Origin: Babylonia areolata
Lineage: Eukaryota; Mollusca; Gastropoda; Neogastropoda; Buccinidae
Direction of reading: 5' to 3'
Length of the DNA: 64,000 nt
Assembly (NCBI RefSeq): GCF_041734735.1
Contig: NC_134878.1
Span: forward strand, 36,731,729 to 36,795,728
Below are positions 42,455-56,000 of the stretch, in pieces; the first letter of the stretch is position 1, and each line of letters opens with the position of its first letter. The notes under the pieces are model-generated. The model was not told the DNA's origin. It did no database searches and saw nothing but the letters and a program-made list of their open reading frames with translations. A program made the position numbers and the translations under genes.

Positions 42455-45400
42455 GGACTGTAGAAGGGGCGGAAATGAAGGAGTGTGGATGGGGTGGAAA
42501 GGAAGGATAGAGGAGTGGGTAGAAAGGAAGCAGTGTAGAGGGGAGGAAACGAAACTGCAGAGGGTGTTAGCAGGAAGGAGGGTAGAGGGAGTAGAAAGGA
42601 AGGATTGTAGAGGAGGTGGAAAGGGAGTTGTAGAGGGGGTAGAAAGGAAGGAATGATCAGCGGATAGAAAGGAAGGAGTGAAGAGGGCGTGGAAAGGGAA
42701 GTGTAGAGGGTTTTGGCAGGAAGGAGTGTACAGGGAGTAGAAAGTGAGGGGTATAGAGGTGGTGGAAAGGGAAATGTAGAGGAGATCAAAAGGAAGGACT
42801 GTAGAAGGGGCGGAAATGAAGGAGTGTAGATGGGGTCGAAAGGAAGGATAGACGAATGGGTAGAAAGGAAGCAGTGTAGTGGGGGTGAAAATGGAAGTGT
42901 AGAGGTTGTTGCCAGGATGGAGTGTAGAGGGAGGAGAAAGGAAGATGTGTAGAGGAGGTGGAAAGGTAGTTGTAGAGGGGGTACAAATGACGGACTGTCG
43001 ATTGGCTAGAAAGGAAGGAGTGTAGAGGGAGCAGAAAGGAAGGAGTGTAGAGGTGGTGGAAAGGAAAGTCTATAGTAGGTAAAAAGGAAGGACTGTAGAA
43101 ATGTTGGAAAGGAAGGAGTGTAGATGGGGTGGAAAGGGACGTGTAGAGGGTGTTGGCAGGAAGGAGTGTAGAAGGAGTAGAAAGGAAGGAGTGTAGAGGT
43201 GGTGGAAAGGAAAGTCTAGAGTAGGTTAAAAGGAAGGACTGTAGAAGGGGTGGAAATGATGGAGTGTAGAAGGGGTGGAAAGAAAGTATAATGGAGAGGG
43301 TAGAAAGGAAACAGTGTAGAGGAGTTGGAAAGGAAAGTGTAGAGGGTGTTGGCAGGAAGGAGTGTAGAAGAAGTAGAAAGGAAGGAGTGTAGAGGAGGTG
43401 GAAAGGGAGTTGTAGAGGTGGTAGAAAGGAAGGACTGTTGAGCAGGTAGAAAGAAAGGAGTGTAGCGGGGATGGAAAGGGAAGTGTAGAGGGTGTTGGCA
43501 TGAAGGAGTGTAGAGGGAGTAGAAAATAAGTTGTGTAGAAGTGGTGGAAATGGAAGTGTAGAGGAGGTCAAAAGGAAGGACTGTAGAAGGGGTGGGAAAG
43601 AAGGAGTGGAGATGGGGTGGAAAGGAAGAATAGTGGAGTGTGTAGAAAGGAAGAAATGTAGAGGTGTGAAAAAGGAAGTTTAGAAGGTATTGGCAGGAAG
43701 GAGTGTACTGGGAGAAGAAAGGAAGGAGTGAAGAGGAGGTGGAAAGGGACGTGCAGAGGAGGTCAAAAGGAATGTCGGTAGAAGGGGTGGAAAGGAATGA
43801 GTGTAGATGGGGTGGAATGGAATGAGTGTAGATGGGGTGGAACGGAAGGATAGTGGTCTGGGTAGAAAGGAAGCAGTGTAGGGGAGTGAAAAGCGAAGTG
43901 TAAACGGTGTTGGCAGGAAGGAGTGTACAGGGAGTTGAAAGGAAGGAGTGTAGAGCAGGTGGAAAGGGACGTGAACAGAATTTGAAAACGAAGGACTATA
44001 GAAGGGGTGGAAAGGAATGAGTGGAGATGGGTTTGAATGGAAGGATAGTGGTCTGGGTAGAAAAGAAGCAGTGTAAAGGTGTGGAAAGGGAAGTGTAGAA
44101 GGTGTTGGCATGAAAGAGTGTACATGGAGTAGAAAGGAAGGAGTGTAGAGGAGGTTGAAAGGGAGTTGTAGAGGGGTACAAAGGAAGGACTGTCGATCGG
44201 CTTGAAAGGAAGGCGTGTGGAGGGGGTGGAAAGGGACGTGTAGAGGGTGTTGGCAGGAAGGAGTGTAGAGGGAGTAGAAAGGAAAGAGTGTAGAGCTGCT
44301 GGAAGGGAAAGTCTGGAATAGGTCAAAAGGACGGACTGAAGAAATGGTGGAAAGGAAGGAGTGTAGATGGGGTGGAAAGGAAGGAAAGTGGACTGGGTAG
44401 AAAGGAAGCAGTGCAGAGGGGTGGAAACGGAAGTGTAGAGGGTGTTGGTAGGAAGGAGTGTAGAGGGAGTAGAAAGGAAGGAGTGTAGAGGAGTTGGAAA
44501 GGGACGTGTAGAGGAGGTCAAAAGGAAGTCTTGTAGAAGGGTTGGAAAGGAATGAGTGTAGATGGGGTGGAGTGGAATGACAGTGGACAGGGTAGAGAAG
44601 AAGCAGTGTAGAGGGATGGAAACGGAAGTGTAGAGTGTGTTGGCAGGAAGGAGTGTAGAGGGAGTAGAAAGGAAGGAGTCTAGAGGGTGTGGAAAGGGAG
44701 ATGTAGAGGTAAAACGGGAGGACTGTTGATCGGCTAAAAAGGAAGGCATGTAGAGGGTGTGGAAAGTTAAGTGTAGAGGGTGTTGGCAGGAAAGATTGTA
44801 GAGGGAGTAGAAAGGAAGGACTGTTGAGCTGGTGGAAAAGAACGTCTAAAGTACGTCACAAGGAAGGACTGTAGAAATGGTGGAAAGGAAGGAGTGTAGA
44901 TGGGGTGGAGAGGAAGGATAGTGGAGTGGGTAGAAAGGAAGCATTGTAGAGGGGGTGAAAAGGGAAGTGTAGAAGGTGTTGGCAGGAAGGGGTGTAGAGG
45001 GAGTAGAAAGGAAGGAGTGTAGAGCAGTTGGATAGGGACGTTTAGAGCAGGTCAAAAGGAAGTCTTGTCGAAGGGGTGGAAAGGAATCATAGTGGACAGG
45101 GTAGAAAGGAAGCAGTGTAGAGGGGTGGAAAGGGAAGGGTAGAGGGTTTTTGGTAGGAAAGAATGTAGAGGGAGTAGAAAGGAAAGAGTCTAGAGGATAT
45201 GGAAAGGGAGTTGTAGAGGGGGTAGAATGGAAGGACTGTTGAGCGGTTAGAAAGGAAGGAGTGTAGAGGGTGTGGAAATGGAAGTGTAGAGGAGGTCAAA
45301 AAGAAGGACTTTAGAAGGGGGGAAAAGGAAGAAGTGTAGATGAGGTGGAAAGGAAGGATAGTGAAGTGGGTAGAAAGGAAGCATTGTAGAGGGGGTGAAA

Positions 45401-48400
45401 AGGGAAATGTAGAAGGTGTTGGCAGGAAGGAGTGTAGAGGGAGTAGAAAGGAAGGAGTGTAGAGGAGTTGGATAGGGACGTTTAAAGGAGGACAAAAGGA
45501 AGTCTTGTAGAAGGGGTGGAATGGAATGATAGTGGACAGGGTAGAAAGGAAGCAGCGTAGGGGTGGAAAAGGAAGGGTAGAGGGTTTTGGTAGGAAAGAT
45601 TGTAGAGGGAATAGAAAGGAAGGAGCGTAGAGGAGGTGGAAAGGGAGTTGCAGGGGGGTAGAAAGTAAGGACTGTTGAGCGGGTAGAAAGGAAACAGTGT
45701 AGAGGGGGTGGAAAGGGAAGTGTAGAGGGTGTTGGCAGGAAGGATTGTAGAGGGAGTAGAAAGGAAGGAGTGTAGAGGGGGTGGAAGGGGAGTTGTAGAG
45801 GGGGTAGAAAGGAAGGACTGTTGATCAGGTAGAAAAGAAGGCGTGTAGAGGGGGCGGAAAGGGAAGTGTAGAAGAGGTGGAAAGGAACGTTTAGAGGAGG
45901 TCAAAAGGAAATGTTGTAGAAGTGGTCTAAAGGAATCAGTGTAGATGGGGTAGAATGGAATGATAGTGGACAGGGTAGAAAGGAAGTAGTGTAGAGGGGT
46001 GGAAACGGAAGTGCATAGGGTGTTGGCAGGAAGGAGTGTAGAGGGAGTAGAAAGGAAGGAGTGTTAAGAGTGTGGAAAGGAAGTTGTAGAGGGAGTAGAA
46101 AGGGACTGTCGATCGGGTAGAAAGGAAGGCGTGTAGAGGGGGTGGAAAGGAATGAGTGTAGATGGGGTGGAATGGAAGGATAGTGGACTGGGTAGAAAGG
46201 AAGCAGTGGGGAGGGGTTGAAACGGAAGTGTCGAGGGTGTTGGCAGGAAGGAGTGTAGAGCGAGTAGGAAGGAAGGAGTGTACAGGAGGTGGAAAGGGAG
46301 TTGTAGATGGGATAGAAAGGAAGGACTTTTGAGCGGGTATTAAGGGAGTAGTGTAGAGGGGGTGGAAACGGAAGTGTAGAGAGTGTTGGCAGGAAGGAGT
46401 GTAGACAGAGTAGAAAGGAAGGAGTGTAGAGGTGGAAAGGGACGTGTACAGGAGTTGAAAAGTAAGAAATGTAGAAGGGGTGAAAAGGAATTATTGTAGA
46501 TGGTGTGGAATGGAAGGATAGTCGTCTGGGTAGAAAGGAAGCAGTGTAAAGGTGTGGAAAGGGATGTGTAGAGGGTGTTGGCAGGAAGGAGTGTAGAGGG
46601 AGTAGCAAGGAAGGAGTGTAGAGGAGGTGGAAAGGGAAGTGTAGAGGGTGTTGGCAAGTAGGAGTGTGGAGGGAGTAGAAAGGAAGGAGTGTAGGGCTGG
46701 TGGAAAGGAAAGTCTAGAGTAGGTCAAAAGGAAGGACTGTAGAAATGGTGGAAATGAAGAAGTGTAGAACGTGTGGAAAGGAAGGATAGTGGAGAGGTTA
46801 GAAGGGAAGGATTGTAGAGGGGGTGAAAAGCGAAGTGTAGAAGATGTTTGCAGGAAGGAGTGTAGAGGGAGTAGACAGGAAGAAGTGTAGAGGGGGTGGA
46901 AAGGGACGTGTAGAGGAGCTCAAAAGGAAGTCTTGTAGAAGTGGTGGAAAGGAATGAGTGTAGATGGGGTGGAATGGAATGAAATTCGACAGGGTAGAAA
47001 GGAAGCAGTGTAGAGGGGTGGAAACAGAAGTGTAGAGGGTATAGGCATGAAAGAGTGTAGAGGGAGTAGAAACTAAGGAGTGTAGAGGAGGTGGAAAGGG
47101 AGTTGTAGAGGGGGTAGAAAGGAAAGACTGTTGAGCGGGTAGAAAGGAAGGCATGTAGAGGGGGTGGAAAGGTAAGTATAGAGGGTGTTGGCAGGAAGTA
47201 GTGTAGAGGGAGAAGAAAGGAAGGAGCATAGAGGTTGTGGAAAGGGAAGTGTAGAGGTGGTCAAAAGGTAGGACTATAGAAGGGGTGGAAAGGAAGGAGT
47301 GTAGAAGGGTTGGAAAGGAAGGAAAGTGGAGAGTGTAGAAAGAAAACAGTGTAGAGGGGGTGGAAAGGGAAGAGTAGGGGGTACTGGCAGGAAGGAGTGT
47401 ATAGGGAGTAGAAAGGAAGGAGTGTATAGGGGGTGGAAAGGGAGCTGTAGAGGGGGTAGAAAGGAAGGACTGTTTAGCGGTTAGATAGGAAGGAAAGTAG
47501 AGGGGGTGGAAAGTGAAGTGTAGAAGGTGTTGGCAGGAAGTAGTGTAGAGATAGTAGAAAGGAAGGAGTGTAGAGGAGGTAGAAAGGGACGTGTAGAAGA
47601 GTTCAAAACGAAGGACTGTAGAAGGGGTGGAAAGGAATGTGTGTAGGTTGAGTGGAATGGAAGGATAGTGGAGTGGGTAGAAAGGAAGCAGTGTAGAGGG
47701 GTGGAAAGGTAAATGTAGATGGTATTGGCAGGACGGAGTGTAGAGGTAGTAGAAAGGAACGAATGTAGAAGGGGTGGAACGGGAGCTGTAGTGGGGGTAG
47801 AAAGGTAGGACTATTGAGCGGGTAGAAAGGAATGAGTGTAGAGGGGGTGGAAAGGGAGGTGTGGAGGGTGTTGGCAGGAAGGAGTGTACAGGGAGTAGAA
47901 AGGAAGGAGTGTAGAGGAGGTGGAAAGGTAGTTGTAGAGGGGGAAGAAAGGAAGGACTTTTGAGCGGGTATTGAGGAAGGAGTGAAGAGGGGGCGGAATG
48001 GAAAGTGTAGAGGGTGTTGGCAGGAAGGAGTTTAGAGGGAGTAGAAAGGAAGGACTGTAGAGTTGTTGGAAAGGGAGTTGTAGAGGGGTTCAAAATGATC
48101 GACTGTAGAAGGGGTGGAAAGCAAGGAGTGTAGAAGGGGTGGAAAGGAAGTATTGTGGAAAGGGTAGAAAGGAAGGAGTATAGAGGGTTGGAAAGGGAAT
48201 AGTAGAGGGTGTTGGCAAGAAGGAGCGTAGAGGGAGTAGAAAGGAAGGAGTGTAGAGGTGTTGGAAAGGGAATTGTAGAGGAGGTCAAAAGTATCGATTG
48301 TAGAAGGGGTGGAAAGCAAGGAGTGTAGAATGGTTCGAAAGGAAGTATAGTGGAGAGGGTAGAAAGGAAGGAGTGTAGAGGGGGTGGAAAGGGAAGTGTA

Positions 48401-51400
48401 GAGGGTGTTGGCAGGAAGGAGTGTAGAGGGAGTAGAAAGGAAGGAGCATAGAGGAGGTGGAAAGGGACCTGTAGAGGAGTTCAAATAGAAGGAGTGTAGA
48501 AGTGTTGGAAAGGAATGAGTGTAGATGGGGTCGAATCGAAGGATAGTGGAGTGGGCAGAAAGGAAGCAGTGTAGAGGGGTGGAAACGGAAGTGTAGAGGG
48601 TGTTGCAAGGAAGGAGTGTAGAGGGAGTAGAAAGGAAGGATTGTAGAGGAGGTGGAAAGGGAGTTGTAGAGGGGATAGAAAGGAAGGACTGTTGAGCGGG
48701 TAGAAAGGAAGGAGTGTAGAGGGGGTGGAAAGGGAAGAGTAGAGGGTGTTGGCCGGAATGAGTGTACAGGGAGTAGAAAGGAAGGAGTGTAGAGGTGGTG
48801 GAAAGGGAAGTGTAGAGGAGGTCAAAAGGATCGACTTTAGAAGGGGTGGAAAGCAAGGAGTGCAGAAAGGGTGGAAAGGAAGTGTAGTGGAGAGGTTAGA
48901 AAGGAAGGAGTGTAGAGGGGTTGGAAAGGGAAGTGTACAGGGTGTTGGCAGGAAGGAGTGTAGATGGAGTAGAAAGGAAGGAGTGTTGAGGAGGTGGAAA
49001 GGGACGTGTAGAGGAGTTCAAAAGGAAGGACTGTAGAAGGGATTGAAAGGAATGAGTGTAGGTTGGGTGGAATGGAAGGATAGTGGACTGGGTTGAAAGT
49101 AAGCAGTGTAGAGGAGTGGAAAGGTAAGTGTAGATGGTATTGGCAGGAAGGAGTGTAGAGGGAGTAGAAAGGAACGTGTGTAGAAGGGGTGGAAAGGGAG
49201 CTGTAGTTGGGGTAGAGTGGTAGGACTATTGAGCGGGTAGAAAGGAATGAGTGTAGAGGGGGTGGAAAGGGAGGTGTGGAGGGTGTTGGCAGGAAGGAGT
49301 GTACAGGGAGTAGAAAGGAAGGAGTGTAGAGGAGGTGGTAAGGGACGTGTACAGGAGTTCAAAAGGAAGGATTGTTGAAGGGGTGGAAAGGAATGAATGT
49401 AGATGGGATGGAATTGAAGGATAGTGGTATGGAAAGAAAGGAAGCAGCGTAGAGGGGTTGAAACGGAAGTGTAGAGGGTGTTGGCAGGAAAGAGTATAGA
49501 GGGAGTAGAAAGGAAGGAGTGTAGAGGAGGTGGAAAGGGACGTGTAGAGGAGTTCAAAAGGAAGGACTGTAGAAGGGGTGTAAAGGAATGAGTGTAGATG
49601 GGGTCGAATCGAAGGATAGTGGACTGGGTAGAAAGGAAGCAGTGTAGAGGGGTGGAAACAGAAATGTAGAGGGTGTTGCCAGGAAGGAGTGTAGAGGTAG
49701 TAGAAAGGATGGAGTGTACAGGGGGTGGAAAGGGAGATGTAGAGGAGGTAGAAAGGAAGGACTGTTTAGCGGTTAGAAAGGAAGGAGTGTAGAGGGGGTG
49801 GAAAGTGAAGTGTAGAAGGTGTTAGCAGGAAGTAGTGTAGAGGGAGTAGAAAGGAAGGAGTGTAGAGGAGGTAGAAAGGGACGTGTAGAGGAGTTCAAAA
49901 GGATGGACTGTAGAAGGGATGGAAAGGAATGAGTGTAGGTTGGGTGGAATGGAAGGATAGTGGACTGGGTAGAAAGTAAGCAGCGTAGAGGGGTGGAAAG
50001 GTAAGTGTAGATGGTATTGGCAGGAAGGAGTGTAGAGGGAGTAGAAAGGAACGAGTGTAGAAGGGGTGGAAAGAGAGCTGTAGTGGGGGTAGAAAGGTAG
50101 GACTACTGAGCGTGTAGAAAGGAATGAGTGTAGAGGGGGTGGAAAGGGAGGTGTGGAGGGTGTTGGCAGGAAGGAGTGTACAGGGAGTAGAAAGGAAGGA
50201 GTGTAGAGGAGGTGGAAAGGGAGTTGTAGAGGGGGTAGAAAGGAAGGAACTTTGAGCGGGTATTGAGGAAGGAGTGAAGAGGGGATGGAAAGGGAAGTGT
50301 AGAGGTTGTTGGCAGGAGGGGTTGTAGAGGGAGTAGAAAGGAAGGAGTGTAGAGGAGGTGGAAAGGGACGTGTAGAGGGGTTCAAAATGATCGACTGTAG
50401 AAGGGGTGGAAAGCAAGGAGTGTAGAAGGGGTGGGAAGGAAGTATTGCGGAAAGGGTAGAAAGGAAGGAGAATAGAGGGTTGGAAAGGGAAGAGTAGAGG
50501 GTGTTGGCAGGAAGGAGTGTAGAGGTGTTGGAAAGGGAAGTGTAGAGGAGGTCAAAAGGATCGAGTGTAGAAGGGGTGGAAAGCAAGGAGTGTAGAAGGG
50601 ATGGAAAGGAAGTATAGTGGAGAGGGTAGAAAGGAAGGAGTGTAGAGGGGGTGGAAAGAGGGAGTAGAAAGGAAGGAGCATAGAGGAGGTGGAAAGGGAC
50701 GTGTAGAGGAGTTCAAAAGGAAGGAGTGTAGAAGTGTTGGAAAGAAAAGACTGGGTAGAAAGGAAGCAGTGTAGAGGGGTGGAAACAGAAGTGTAGAGGG
50801 TGTTGCCAGGAAGGAGTGTGGAGGGAGTAGAAAGGATGGATTGTAGAGGAGGTTGAAAGGGAGTTGTAGAGGGGATAGAAAGGAAGGACTGTTGAGCGGG
50901 TAGAAAGGAAGGAGTGTATCGGGCGTGAAAAAGGAAGTGTAGAGGATGTTGGCAGGAAGGAGTGTAGAGGGAGTAGAAAGGAAGGGGTTTAGAGGAGGTG
51001 GAAAGGGAGTTGTAGAGGGGGTAGAAAAAAGGACTTTTGATCGTGTACAACGGAAGGAGTGGAAAGGGAGGTGTGGATTGTGTTGGCAGGAAGGAATGTA
51101 GAAGGAGTAGACAGGAAGGTGTGTAGAGGAGGTAGGAAGGGACGTGTAGAGGAGTTCAATAGGAAGGACTGTAGAAGGGGTGGAAAGGTAGGAGTGTAGA
51201 TGGGGGAGAAAGGAAGGATAGTGGAGAGGTTAGAAAGGAAGCAGTGTAGGTCGGGTGAAAAGGGAAGTGTAGAGGGTGTTGTCAGGAAGGAGTGTAGAGG
51301 GAGTAGAAAGGAAGGAGTGTAGAGGAGGTAGAAAGGGACGCGTAGAGGAGTTCAAAAGGAAGGACTGTAGAAGGGGTGGAAAGCAATGAGTGTAGATGGG

Positions 51401-52362
51401 GTGGAATGGAATGATAGTGGACAGGGTAGAAAGGAAGCAGTGTAGAGGGGTGGAAAGGGAAGTGTAGAGGTTGTTGGCAGGAAGGAGTGTAGAGGAGGTG
51501 GAAATTGAGTTGTAGGGGATAGAAAGGAAGGACTTTTGATCGGGTAGAAAGGAAGGAGTGTAGAGGGGGTGGAAAGGGATGTGTGGAGGGTGTTGGCAGG
51601 AAGGAGTGTAGAGAGATTAGAAAGGAAAGTGTGTAGAGGAGGTGGAATGGGGCATGTACAGGAGTTCAAAAGGAAGGACTGTAGAAGGGGTGGAAAGGAA
51701 TGAGTGTAGATGGGGTGGAATGGAAGGATAGTGGTCTGGGTAGAAAGGAAGTAGTGTAAAGGTGTAAAAAGGGAACTGCAGAGGGTGTTGGCAGGAAGGA
51801 GTGTAGAGGGAGTAGAAAGGAAGGAGTGTAGAGGAGGTGGATGGGGAGTTTGAGAGGGGGCACAAAGGAAGGACTGTCAATCAGCTAGAAAGAGAGGCGT
51901 ATAGATTGGGTGGAAAGGGAAGTGTAGAGGGTGATGGCAGGAAGGAGAGTAGAGGGAGTAGAAAGGAAGGAGTGTTGAGCTGGTGGAACGGAAAATCTAG
52001 AGTAGGTCAAAAGGAAGGACTGTAGAAAAGGTGGAAAGGAAGGAGTGTAGATGGGGCGGAAAGGAAGGATAGTGGAGTGGGTAGAAAGGAAGCATTGTAG
52101 AGGGGGTTAAAATTGAAGTGTAGAAGGTGTTGGTAGGAAGGAGTGTACGGGGAGTAGAAAAGAAGGAGTGTAGAGGAGGTGGAAAGGGACGTGTAGAGGA
52201 GGTCAAAAAGAAGTCTTGTAGAAAGGGTGGAAAGGAATGAGTGTAGAAGGGGTGGAAAGGAAGGATAGTGGAGAGTGTAGAAAGGAAACAGTGTAGAGGG
52301 GGTGGAAAGGGAAGTGTAGAGGGTGTTGGCAGGAAGGAGTGTAGAGGGAGTAGAAAGGAAGA
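42455..52362 (+). repeat. Purine-rich minisatellite, 23-25 bp units, left block
   Basis: This is about 10 kb of degenerate tandem units of the type GGAAGGAGTGTAGAGG followed by G/A/T-rich variants ending GTAGAAA, GTGGAAA, TTGGCA or TCAAAA. Several unit types alternate in loose higher-order cycles; the TGTTGGCAGG unit often recurs after about 140-200 bp. The plus strand is strongly G+A rich. The pyrimidine strand is open in long frames rich in Ser, Thr, Pro, Leu and Phe (the longest 496 codons at 46798-48288 minus). This follows from composition, because stop codons need adjacent purines. I see no initiation context, domain or neighbouring gene that would make these coding. Confidence 0.93.
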
Positions 52363-52942
52363 AGTTCCGGATGTTCCCCTGCCCAGAAATATGGACATTG
52401 GCCCTTTTAAAGCCAGCCTGTACCACAGGGAGCAGAAGACCCTTCAGCGACAACAGCAGGTGGAGTGGCGATGATGCCTGCAGAAAGGGCACACAACGGC
52501 GGACTGCCCTAACCTGGGAAAGTGCAGACAATGTCTGAACGATGGACACAAAGCCAGGGATCCAACGTGCAACCTTGTTGCAGTGGAACCAACTATCAGA
52601 CATGAACAGACAGACAATAGCAAAACAGAAAACGCAACACAGAACAAACAATCTTGCAGCACCACAGTCAGCCCTGGACAAGACGACAGATCGACAATGG
52701 TCTCTAACAAACAAAACCAAAACAGCACAGACGACGGAAAAACAACTCGATCCAGAGAAAGGACAAGACAAACAACGCTAAAGACATACAGGCGGGAGGG
52801 GTCGGGATCCGTGAAGCGTCCACGCTCCAAGGGTTCCGTGTCACCCCACGCAGACAAACAAGCCAGAAGAACACAGGACAACAGTGGTGGAGAGTCTGAC
52901 GATGACAGTCTGTACTGTGAACCAGCAAGCAATCCCGATTGA
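52363..52942 (+). pseudogene. LINE ORF1 C-terminal fragment (zinc-knuckle protein)
   Basis: The frame from about 52373 reads MDIGPFKASLYHREQK, then a stop at 52472-52474, then two zinc-knuckle remnants: CLQKGHTTADCP (its first cysteine lost, with the stop just beside it) and CRQCLNDGHKARDPTC. A polar tail rich in N, Q, S, R and D follows and ends at 52942. The layout matches ORF1 of Tx1-type LINEs, with knuckles then a disordered tail. The N-terminal half is missing, so this is a truncated fossil. Confidence 0.75.
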
Positions 52943-53070
52943 CTTTTCCCCGTCTCCCTTTTGCTCCCTGGAAACGGTCACAGCTATGATCATGGACCTT
53001 GAGTATGGCTTACGATTTGTGTACTGATTTTATAATGTATCGCTTATGGGAAGAAATCATGCTTTGCTAA

Positions 53071-56000
53071 ATGGATGTTACTAGACTTTGTTCCGTTAAT
53101 GCCAGAGGGTTGAATAATAAATTAACGCGGAAATCTATATTCAATATCCTCAAAAAAAAAAACTTGATATTATCTGTATCCAAGAAGCTCACATTACAAA
53201 GAAAACTGCAGATTTGTGGGAAAAGGAATGGGGTGGGAAAATCATATATCACGAAGGGACAGGTCATTCCAAAGGGGAGATGATGATGATATCAAGACAC
53301 TTTACAGGAAATGTTCAACTTGTAAAAGAAATTGATAGATTATTAATTGTTTCAGTTGTCACAGAAGAAGTAACTTTCACCATAGCTAATGTTTATGCAC
53401 CTAATGAAAATGTTAAGAAACTCTCTTTTTTCAAAACACTCCAGAATACACTGAAAGATTATGCTAATGAACGATTACTGATAATGGGTGATTTTAACAC
53501 AGCAATCAACACTGAGCTGGACATAATTTCAGGTCATCCCCATCCAAAAGCAGACATTGCTGGTCTTAAAGAAACAGTTGTTGCCCTCAGTGTTCAGGAT
53601 GTCTGGAGATTACTTCACGAAACTGAGAAAGACTACACCTGGTGTAGACACAACCCATTCATAGCTCGCAGACTCGACTATGTTTTTGCTAGTCAAGATA
53701 TGTCGCAATATATTGTCAGTTGTAATAATATGTTTATCTCTGCAGTTATTACAGAACTTGCTTTTTCCAGGTTTGAAAGAGGTCCAGGCTACTGGCATTT
53801 CAACAATTCATTTTTGAAAGACCCTCTTTTCGTACAGTCAATGAACAACTTTCTTGATCAGTTTATGGATGAAAATGGAACAGTAAACCAAGGTAAGTCA
53901 ATAGAATTATGGGAATTGTGCAAAATAAAAATAAAGGGGTTTTGCATACAGTATGGTAAAAATAATGCATGCAAGAAAAAATATAATGAATTAGTACTAC
54001 TGAAACAGTTAAATCATTTGGAAAAACAGTTATTCAATGGTCACAACAATGAAGAGGTACACAAAAACATTTTAAGTATAAAACAACAACTTGAGATTCT
54101 TGAGCTCAATAAAGCAAAAGGTGCACAGGTAACAGCTCGGGAAAAATGGATTGAGGAAGGAGAAAAAAGTACAAAATTCTTCCTCCGCTTAGAAAATTCT
54201 AGATCAAATATGAATGTTATGACAAGTATTTGTAAGAACAATGGAGAAATAATATGTAACCAAATGGAAATATTAGAAGAACAAGTCAGATTTTATTCAG
54301 ATCTCTACAGTCAGACAACACTAACAAATAACATTACACAAGCAACAGACGATTTCTTGAAAGATGAACAATTCACAAAGTTAGATCAAGATGAAGCAGC
54401 ATTGTGTGAAGGACTTATTAAAGAAGAAGAAGCCAGCAACGCATTGAAACAAATGAAAAATGGGTCGTCTCCAGGTAGTGATGGGTTAAGCACTTAATTC
54501 ATGAAATTCTTCTGGATTAAACTAAAAAAGCTTGTAACTAATTCTTTCAATGAATCGTTTGCAGACGAAGAAATGTCTTATACACAGAGACGTGGAATAA
54601 TCAAACTTTTACACAAAGGAAAAGAATTATCACGTAATGAATTAGATCACTGGAGACCAATAACTCTAACGAACACAGACTATAAAATAATGGCAAAAGC
54701 CCTTGCAAACAGATTAAGTAAAGTTATATATAAATTAATTAATCCGGACCAGGTTGGATACTTGAAAGGAAGAAACATTTCATCAATAATTAGATCCATC
54801 GATGATGTTATAGATTATCTGAACCATACAAACGAATCAGGATATCTCCTCGCCCTAGATTATTACAAAGCATTTGAATCAGTTTCACGAGATTTTCTGT
54901 TGCATACATTTAGAGTATTTGGGTTTGGTGAACAATTTGTAAAATGGGTTAATATTTTGAACAAAAATACATTTAGCAGTATCAATCATGGAGGATGGGT
55001 TTCACGGCCCTTTCCCGTTACATGTGGCATCAGACAGGGAAGCCCATTCTCACCCTTAGCTTTCATTTTAGCTGTAGAAATACTGGCAATCAAGATTAGA
55101 AACAGCAATATAAAAGGAATAAAACTTCCTACTGACAGACAAATTGACAAGCAAATGAAAATAAAACAATTAGCAGATGATACAACTCTTTTTTCTGAAA
55201 AACAAAGACGACATGTTAAAAGCTTACAACATCATAAATGATTTCTCCACATTCTCAGGCTTGGTATTAAATCAAAAGAAAACTAAGGCCATGAAACTGG
55301 GGACAGGTTGTGAAAACCAAAACCTTCCTTTTGAAGTAACAAAAATGATAAAGATATTAGGTATCTACTTTCAAAATGGCATCAGAGCCCAAAAATCGAA
55401 AAGAATTGGGAGGGGAGAGTAGAAAAGATAACAAATCTGATAAAGACTTGGAGTTGTAGAGATCTAAGCATACATGGAAAAATAGTAATTGTGAAATCTC
55501 TTCTGGTAAGTCAGTTTACGTATGTTATGCAAGCAATTGGTTTGCCAGACCATATTCTTACGAAAATAAACAGAACTCTTTACAAGTTCATTTGGCAAAG
55601 AAAACACACAAACAGAAAAGCATATGAAAAAAATTAAAAGGAAGGTAAAGGAAGAAAATTATGACTCAGGGGGATTAAGAATGATAAATATGGTCAGTTT
55701 ACAAAAGTGTTTTTATCTGCAATGGGTTGGAAAACTTTTCAAAACTGCAGACGAAAACTGGAGTTACATCCCAAAATGGCAGTTTAAGCAATTTGGAAAA
55801 TGGCCAAAGGTTCTCGACGTAAATTGCAGACCTAATCAATTAAAAGAAATTGACAATGTTACAAGCGAATTCTGGAGAAAAGTTCTCCGTACCTACTTAG
55901 AAACCAAACCAATAGAATCAGCAGAAAACGTACATTTTCACAATTTTCAAAATCAACTTTTGTGGAATAATAGTCTCATACAATTTAAGAAAAAAAGTAT

